Source: Pseudomonadota bacterium (lineage in GTDB: Bacteria > Pseudomonadota > Gammaproteobacteria > Burkholderiales > Burkholderiaceae_D). From it: a stretch of DNA of 25,305 nucleotides. The notes under the pieces were generated by a model. That model worked only from the letters and a program-made list of their open reading frames with translations, was not told the DNA's origin and searched no databases. Of the stretch, positions 21,550-25,305 are shown one piece after another (position 1 is the stretch's first letter; each line of letters begins with the position of its first letter). Made by a program: the position numbers and the translations under genes. The DNA lies in NCBI GenBank assembly GCA_023422955.1, contig JAFAGG010000073.1, forward strand, positions 1 through 25,305, written 5' to 3'.

Positions 21550-22575
21550 ATGGTTCATACGATGCAAAGGCTGGTAAAGAAAACTTCCCTGTTACCCCTG
21601 TCGGCTGCAGCCCTGGCTGCAGCAATGCTGTCGACCCCGGCAGCCGCATGGGAGCCCACCAAATCGGTGGAAGTGATTGTTCCCGCGGGGGCGGGCGGTG
21701 CTTCCGACCAGATGGCGCGCACCATTCAAGCCATCGTCACCAAGCATCAGTTGATGAAGCAGCCCATGACCATCCTGAACAAGGGCGGCGCAAGCGGTGC
21801 CGAGGGCATCATGGATGTCAAGAATTCGCCCAACAATCCGCACAAGCTGATGGTGGCGTTTTCCGCCATCTACACGCTGCCGATGTCGGTGGGCCTGCCG
21901 TTCAACTGGCGCGATCTCAATCCGGTGGCAATGATCGCAGTGGATGAATTCGTATTGTGGAACCATGCCGAAGCGCCGCAAAAAACGCCTAAGGAATTTC
22001 TTGATGCAGCAAAAGCGGTACCGCCCGGGACCTTCAAGATGGGCGGCACAGGCACCAAGCGCGAAGACCATATCATCACCATCGCGCTCGAAAAGGCGTC
22101 CGGTGCAAAGTTCTCCTACATTCCCTACACCAGCGGCGGCCAGGCAGCGACCCAGTTGGTGGGCAAGCATACCGATTCCAATGTCAATAACCCGAGCGAA
22201 AGCGTTGCTCAATGGCGCGCCGGTCAAGTGCGGGCACTGTGCGTGTTTGCCGAGCAGCGCATGGATTTCAAGGACAAAGTCACTGCGGACCAGTCATGGT
22301 CTGACATCCCCACCTGCAAGGAGTCAGGCATAGACGTGCAATATCAGATGTTGCGCGGCTTCTTCCTGCCGCCCAAGACTACCAAGGAGCAGGCTGCGTT
22401 TTACGCTGATTTGCTGAAAAAAGTGACTGATACAACGGAGTGGAAAGAGTATCTGGCCAAGCAAGCCCTCAAGGGGAACTACCTGACCGGATCGGATTAC
22501 ACCCAATTCCTTGAAAAGGATGAAGCCTTCCACAACGAGCTGATGACGGAAGCCGGCTTGGCAGTGAAGAAGTAA
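21550..22575 (+). CDS. Tripartite tricarboxylate transporter substrate-binding protein (TctC/Bug family)
   Basis: The 341-aa precursor has a signal peptide (about 1-33, hydrophobic LPLSAAALAAAMLS, cleavage near PAAA-W). The mature protein starts with VEVIVPAGAGGASDQMART, the Bug-family ligand loop. It is expected to capture a small carboxylate in the periplasm and hand it to TctAB. Bug proteins have greatly expanded in betaproteobacteria, and their ligands range over di- and tricarboxylates and aromatic acids, so the ligand is open. CTGGAGGAGAC precedes the ATG. Genes for TctB and TctA follow directly, which supports a complete TTT system. Confidence 0.92.
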   Translation: MVHTMQRLVKKTSLLPLSAAALAAAMLSTPAAAWEPTKSVEVIVPAGAGGASDQMARTIQAIVTKHQLMKQPMTILNKGGASGAEGIMDVKNSPNNPHKLMVAFSAIYTLPMSVGLPFNWRDLNPVAMIAVDEFVLWNHAEAPQKTPKEFLDAAKAVPPGTFKMGGTGTKREDHIITIALEKASGAKFSYIPYTSGGQAATQLVGKHTDSNVNNPSESVAQWRAGQVRALCVFAEQRMDFKDKVTADQSWSDIPTCKESGIDVQYQMLRGFFLPPKTTKEQAAFYADLLKKVTDTTEWKEYLAKQALKGNYLTGSDYTQFLEKDEAFHNELMTEAGLAVKK

Positions 22576-22606
22576 GTTCTTTATCGGCAGCCAGCGGGAG
22601 GTGGAA

Positions 22607-23122
22607 ATGGAGCAGAACGAAACGCATGACCGCCCGCGTGGCGGCGGTCCGTCGCGCAACAACATGGAAACAATTGTCGCCCTTGTCGTTTTTTTCATCG
22701 GCGTAGTCATGGTGGTGGATAACTACCGGCTAGGCGCAGGGTGGGCGACCGACGGACCGCAGTCAGGCTATTTTCCTCTTCGGATAGGCGTGATTCTTTG
22801 CATCGCGTCTATCTTTGTCTTCACCAAATCATTGTTCGGAAAAAACCGCGACAACGATCCTTTTGCGACGTGGCCGGAGTTCAAGCGTGTACTGCAGGTA
22901 CTGTTGCCGACGACAGTCTATGTCCTGGCAATCCAGTTTCTGGGTATCTACGTTGCCTCTGCCATTTTTATCGGTGGATTCATGCGGGTAATGGACAAAA
23001 GTAACTGGCTGTACGTTTTGTTGGTTGGCGTCGGTGTCAGTGCACTACTGTTCTGGCTCTTCGAAATTCAATTCAAAGTACCTTTGCCAAAAGGTCCGCT
23101 TGAAGCGATGTTGGGTTACTGA
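22607..23122 (+). CDS. tctB: Tripartite tricarboxylate transporter small membrane subunit TctB
   Basis: A 171-aa inner-membrane protein with a polar N-terminus and four hydrophobic segments (ETIVALVVFFIGVVMVV, FPLRIGVILCIASIFVF, VLLPTTVYVLAIQFLGIYVASAIFIGG, WLYVLLVGVGVSALLFWLF), which is the TctB layout. The SGYFPLRIG stretch after the first helix is typical of the family. The ATG at 22607 is chosen because GGGAGG (22596-22601) is five bases away; a GTG at 22601 overlaps that site. It lies between tctC and tctA. Its detailed role in the small subunit-large subunit pair is not certain. Confidence 0.92.
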   Translation: MEQNETHDRPRGGGPSRNNMETIVALVVFFIGVVMVVDNYRLGAGWATDGPQSGYFPLRIGVILCIASIFVFTKSLFGKNRDNDPFATWPEFKRVLQVLLPTTVYVLAIQFLGIYVASAIFIGGFMRVMDKSNWLYVLLVGVGVSALLFWLFEIQFKVPLPKGPLEAMLGY

Positions 23123-23146
23123 AATCTACGATCGGAGAGGCATTAA

Positions 23147-24682
23147 ATGGAACAGTTAGGTGCTTTATTTGACGGATTTGCCGTTGCTCTCAGTTGGTAC
23201 AACATTCTCATGATGGCAGTCGGCGTGGTGTTAGGGGTCCTCATCGGTGTATTGCCGGGCCTGGGCGGACCGAACGGCGTAGCGATTCTGCTGCCGTTCA
23301 CTTTCACCATGCCGCCTACCTCCGCGATCATCATGCTGTCCTGCATCTATTGGGGATCGCTGTTCGCAGGCGCCATCACCTCGGTGCTATTCAATATTCC
23401 GGGAGAGCCGTCAGCCGTCGCGACCACCTTCGACGGATATCCGATGGCTCAACAGGGCAAGGCGGGGGAGGCACTCACTGCATCGTTCACGGCCTCCTTC
23501 ATCGGCTCCTTTTTCGGCGTGCTGATGATTACCTTCCTGGCGCCCCTAGTATCGACCTTTGCGCTTAAATTTGGTCCGCCGGAATTCTTTGCCGTATTCC
23601 TTCTCACCTTCTGCAGTTTCATCGGCGCCGACAGCAAGGCGCCGGCCAAGACCATCATTTCCATGATGCTGGGCTTCGGCCTTGCAGCGATAGGCATGGA
23701 TACGGTCAGCGGCGAGTTGCGCATGACGTTTGGCTGGTACGAACTGCTGCGCGGGATCGACTTCCTGGTGGTGGTGATCGGCTTGTTCGGGTTCGGGGAA
23801 ATCCTGCTCACCATGGAAGAGGGGCTGGCATTCGAAGGCAAGCGCGCAAAGATCAATCTGCGGGTTGTGCTTGATACCTGGAAAAAAATGCCGCGATACT
23901 GGCTGACGCTGCTGCGCAGCTCGGTGGTCGGTTGCTGGATGGGCATCACTCCGGGCGGCGCGACAGCAGCTTCCTTCATGGGTTACGGTATCGCCAAGCG
24001 ATTTTCGTCGAACGGCGATAAATTTGGCCGCGGGCAGATGGAGGGCGTCATCGCGCCGGAAACCGCAAATAATGCAGCAGGCACTGCAGCCTTGCTGCCG
24101 ATGCTGGCACTGGGCATTCCCGGATCGGCTACGGCAGCCGTACTGCTGGGCGGCCTGATGATCTGGGGGCTGCAGCCGGGACCGCTTTTGTTCGTCGAGC
24201 AGAAAGATTTTGTCTGGGGTTTGATCGCCAGCATGTATCTCGGCAATCTGGCCTCTCTGGTCGTCGTCTTGACCACGGTACCGCTGTTTGCGGCGATCTT
24301 GCGCATCCCGTTTTCGATCATCGCACCTGTCATTATCGTCGTGTGCGCCATTGGTGCGTATGCCGTATTCGGCGCCATGCTCGACATCTGGTTCATGGTG
24401 TTTTTCGGCATCGTCGGATACGTGCTGAAAAAGATGGATTATCCGCTGGCGCCGCTGGTGCTCGCGCTGGTGCTTGGTAATCGCATGGAGTCCGCATTCC
24501 GCCAGTCCATGATCGGACCGAGCGGCGGCATGGACGCTTTCTGGTCCAACGCGCTGGTCGGCTCCATCACCACGCTGGCGATTCTGATGCTGATATGGCC
24601 TCTGATTTCCTTCTCGTTGCGCAAGATTAAGAGTATGTCCGGCAGCGCTCAGATGGCGGCAAAACAGGTGCCGCCGACCTGA
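23147..24682 (+). CDS. tctA: Tripartite tricarboxylate transporter large permease TctA
   Basis: A 511-aa polytopic inner-membrane protein that carries out ion-coupled import of the ligand delivered by the TctC-type binding protein. The family signatures are strong: VLPGLGGPNGVAILLPF near residue 40, FNIPGEPSAVATTFDGYPMAQQGKAGEAL near 85-115, and the pair EGVIAPETANNAAGTAALLPMLALGIPGS near 303-331. About a dozen hydrophobic stretches are present. CGGAGAGG lies before the ATG. The gene starts 24 bases after tctB and is intact. Confidence 0.96.
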   Translation: MEQLGALFDGFAVALSWYNILMMAVGVVLGVLIGVLPGLGGPNGVAILLPFTFTMPPTSAIIMLSCIYWGSLFAGAITSVLFNIPGEPSAVATTFDGYPMAQQGKAGEALTASFTASFIGSFFGVLMITFLAPLVSTFALKFGPPEFFAVFLLTFCSFIGADSKAPAKTIISMMLGFGLAAIGMDTVSGELRMTFGWYELLRGIDFLVVVIGLFGFGEILLTMEEGLAFEGKRAKINLRVVLDTWKKMPRYWLTLLRSSVVGCWMGITPGGATAASFMGYGIAKRFSSNGDKFGRGQMEGVIAPETANNAAGTAALLPMLALGIPGSATAAVLLGGLMIWGLQPGPLLFVEQKDFVWGLIASMYLGNLASLVVVLTTVPLFAAILRIPFSIIAPVIIVVCAIGAYAVFGAMLDIWFMVFFGIVGYVLKKMDYPLAPLVLALVLGNRMESAFRQSMIGPSGGMDAFWSNALVGSITTLAILMLIWPLISFSLRKIKSMSGSAQMAAKQVPPT

Positions 24683-24772
24683 AGCATTGCGATTGTCAGG
24701 AACATCTTGCCATTGCGGTTGGCATATCGTGCCTGCCGGTCCGATGTGCGTTAAAAATAAAGAGGGAGCCAG

Positions 24773-25216
24773 ATGACTGAAGTTCGCACCAGCCTGCCAT
24801 TGGCGATGAAGCACGGCCTCACCCTGGACGCGGTTAAATCGATCGCTGCCGCAGCCCATGCGGTAGCGATAGCCAAGCAATGGAAAGTAAGCATTGCCAT
24901 CGTCGACGATGGCGCCAATCTGCTTTATCTGGAACGGCTGGATGGCGCGCAAATAGCCAGCGCCGAGGTGGCCTGGGGCAAGGCCAGGACTGCGATGCGC
25001 TACAAGCGGCCGACGAAGGCTCTGGAAGAGGCTGTGGCGGGCGGGCGTATCGCGCTGACCGCCGTGGAAGGCATAACGCCTTTGCAGGGAGCGCTTCCAT
25101 TTGTCTTTGATGGAAGCATCATTGGCGCCATCGGGGTTTCAGGCGTGCTGCCTTCCCAGGACGAGCAGGTCGCCGCGGCGGGCGCAAGCGTGTTGTCTGC
25201 AATGACGCGGGATTGA
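24773..25216 (+). CDS. GlcG/HbpS-family protein
   Basis: A 147-aa cytoplasmic-looking protein of the GlcG/HbpS/PduO-C family: LTLDAVKSIAAAAHAVA, KVSIAIVDDGANLLYLERLDGA, ASAEVAWGKARTA, then GGIRI-like GGRIALTAVEGITPLQGALP and IIGAIGVSGVLPSQDEQVA. Members occur in glycolate (glc) operons and in cobalamin or heme contexts; some bind heme, but a catalytic role is not established. No signal peptide is visible. AGAGGGAG precedes the ATG. The position after tctA and the glyoxylate-type enzymes agree with a glycolate/glyoxylate theme. Its stop overlaps a short downstream ATG (TGATG). Confidence 0.9.
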   Translation: MTEVRTSLPLAMKHGLTLDAVKSIAAAAHAVAIAKQWKVSIAIVDDGANLLYLERLDGAQIASAEVAWGKARTAMRYKRPTKALEEAVAGGRIALTAVEGITPLQGALPFVFDGSIIGAIGVSGVLPSQDEQVAAAGASVLSAMTRD

Positions 25217-25305
25217 TGGGCGAGCTGCGTGCGGATGTCCTGTCGTCCATGTCCGTTCTGATCCAGGCGGCGTGCTATCGCACCATGGCAAGCATAGTGC
25301 GATAG
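25216..25305 (+). CDS. Possible 29-aa ORF overlapping the GlcG-like stop
   Basis: The GlcG-like stop and an ATG overlap as TGATG. The frame runs 29 codons and meets TAG in the last three bases of the window. The peptide starts MGELRADVLSSMSVL. The overlap is typical of coupled genes, but a frame this short is easily chance. Confidence 0.2.
   Translation: MGELRADVLSSMSVLIQAACYRTMASIVR

Noticed and set aside
20220..21551. 443-codon minus-strand frame opposite the aminotransferase
   Set aside because: It would run through the operator region and the whole aminotransferase, and its translation has no family features.
1..25305. tRNA or rRNA genes
   Set aside because: No cloverleaf with a GTTC-type T-loop or rRNA signature was noticed when reading the intergenic spaces; a covariance search would be needed to exclude them fully.

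Overview
The window looks like chromosome of a betaproteobacterium, probably Burkholderiales and perhaps near Oxalobacteraceae (Herminiimonas/Collimonas type). This rests on a moderately GC-rich composition, the homodimeric AceE type of pyruvate dehydrogenase, an E3 carrying its own lipoyl domain, a betaproteobacterial proteasome homologue inside the pyruvate dehydrogenase cluster, and a Bug/TctC-type transporter. The genus is inference.

Layout. 1-227: repeat and hairpin DNA, with a possible insertion-sequence end remnant. 228-1073 (-): folD. 1360-8079 (+): pyruvate dehydrogenase cluster aceE, aceF, a proteasome-like threonine protease (BPH family), lpdA, closed by a strong terminator at 8096-8127. 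8251-8565 (+): small DUF2007 membrane-anchored protein. 8578-10780 (-): accessory module with a Fic-family AMP transferase, a 63-codon ORF and a NERD-domain protein, read from a promoter buried in one of two matching 26-bp palindromes. 10873-11200: repeat-rich DNA. 11206-11850 (+): sigma-like HTH protein. 11977-13101 (+): orphan periplasmic amino-acid-type binding protein. 13363-14751 (+): globin-coupled diguanylate cyclase (DosC type).

15021-25216: a divergent catabolic island. Leftward: GntR/FadR regulator, 1004-aa FAD/Fe-S 2-hydroxyacid dehydrogenase, and a D-3-hydroxyaspartate/D-threonine-type aldolase. Rightward: class V aminotransferase (serine/aspartate-glyoxylate type), the tripartite tricarboxylate transporter TctC-TctB-TctA, and a GlcG/HbpS-like protein. 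The shared control region (20045-20282) holds two identical 14-bp copies of TTTGTATACCAAAA, one beside each divergent gene.

Working together: the first block makes acetyl-CoA from pyruvate. The last block reads as uptake of a small carboxylate, its oxidation, and carbon-nitrogen exchange around glyoxylate and glycine. It contains two enzyme types used in the beta-hydroxyaspartate cycle, but no dehydratase or iminosuccinate reductase is present here. The most noteworthy items are the proteasome homologue inside the PDH cluster, the 348-bp near-identical lipoyl-domain duplication including its ribosome binding site, the Fic/NERD module with paired operators, and the glyoxylate-centred island.
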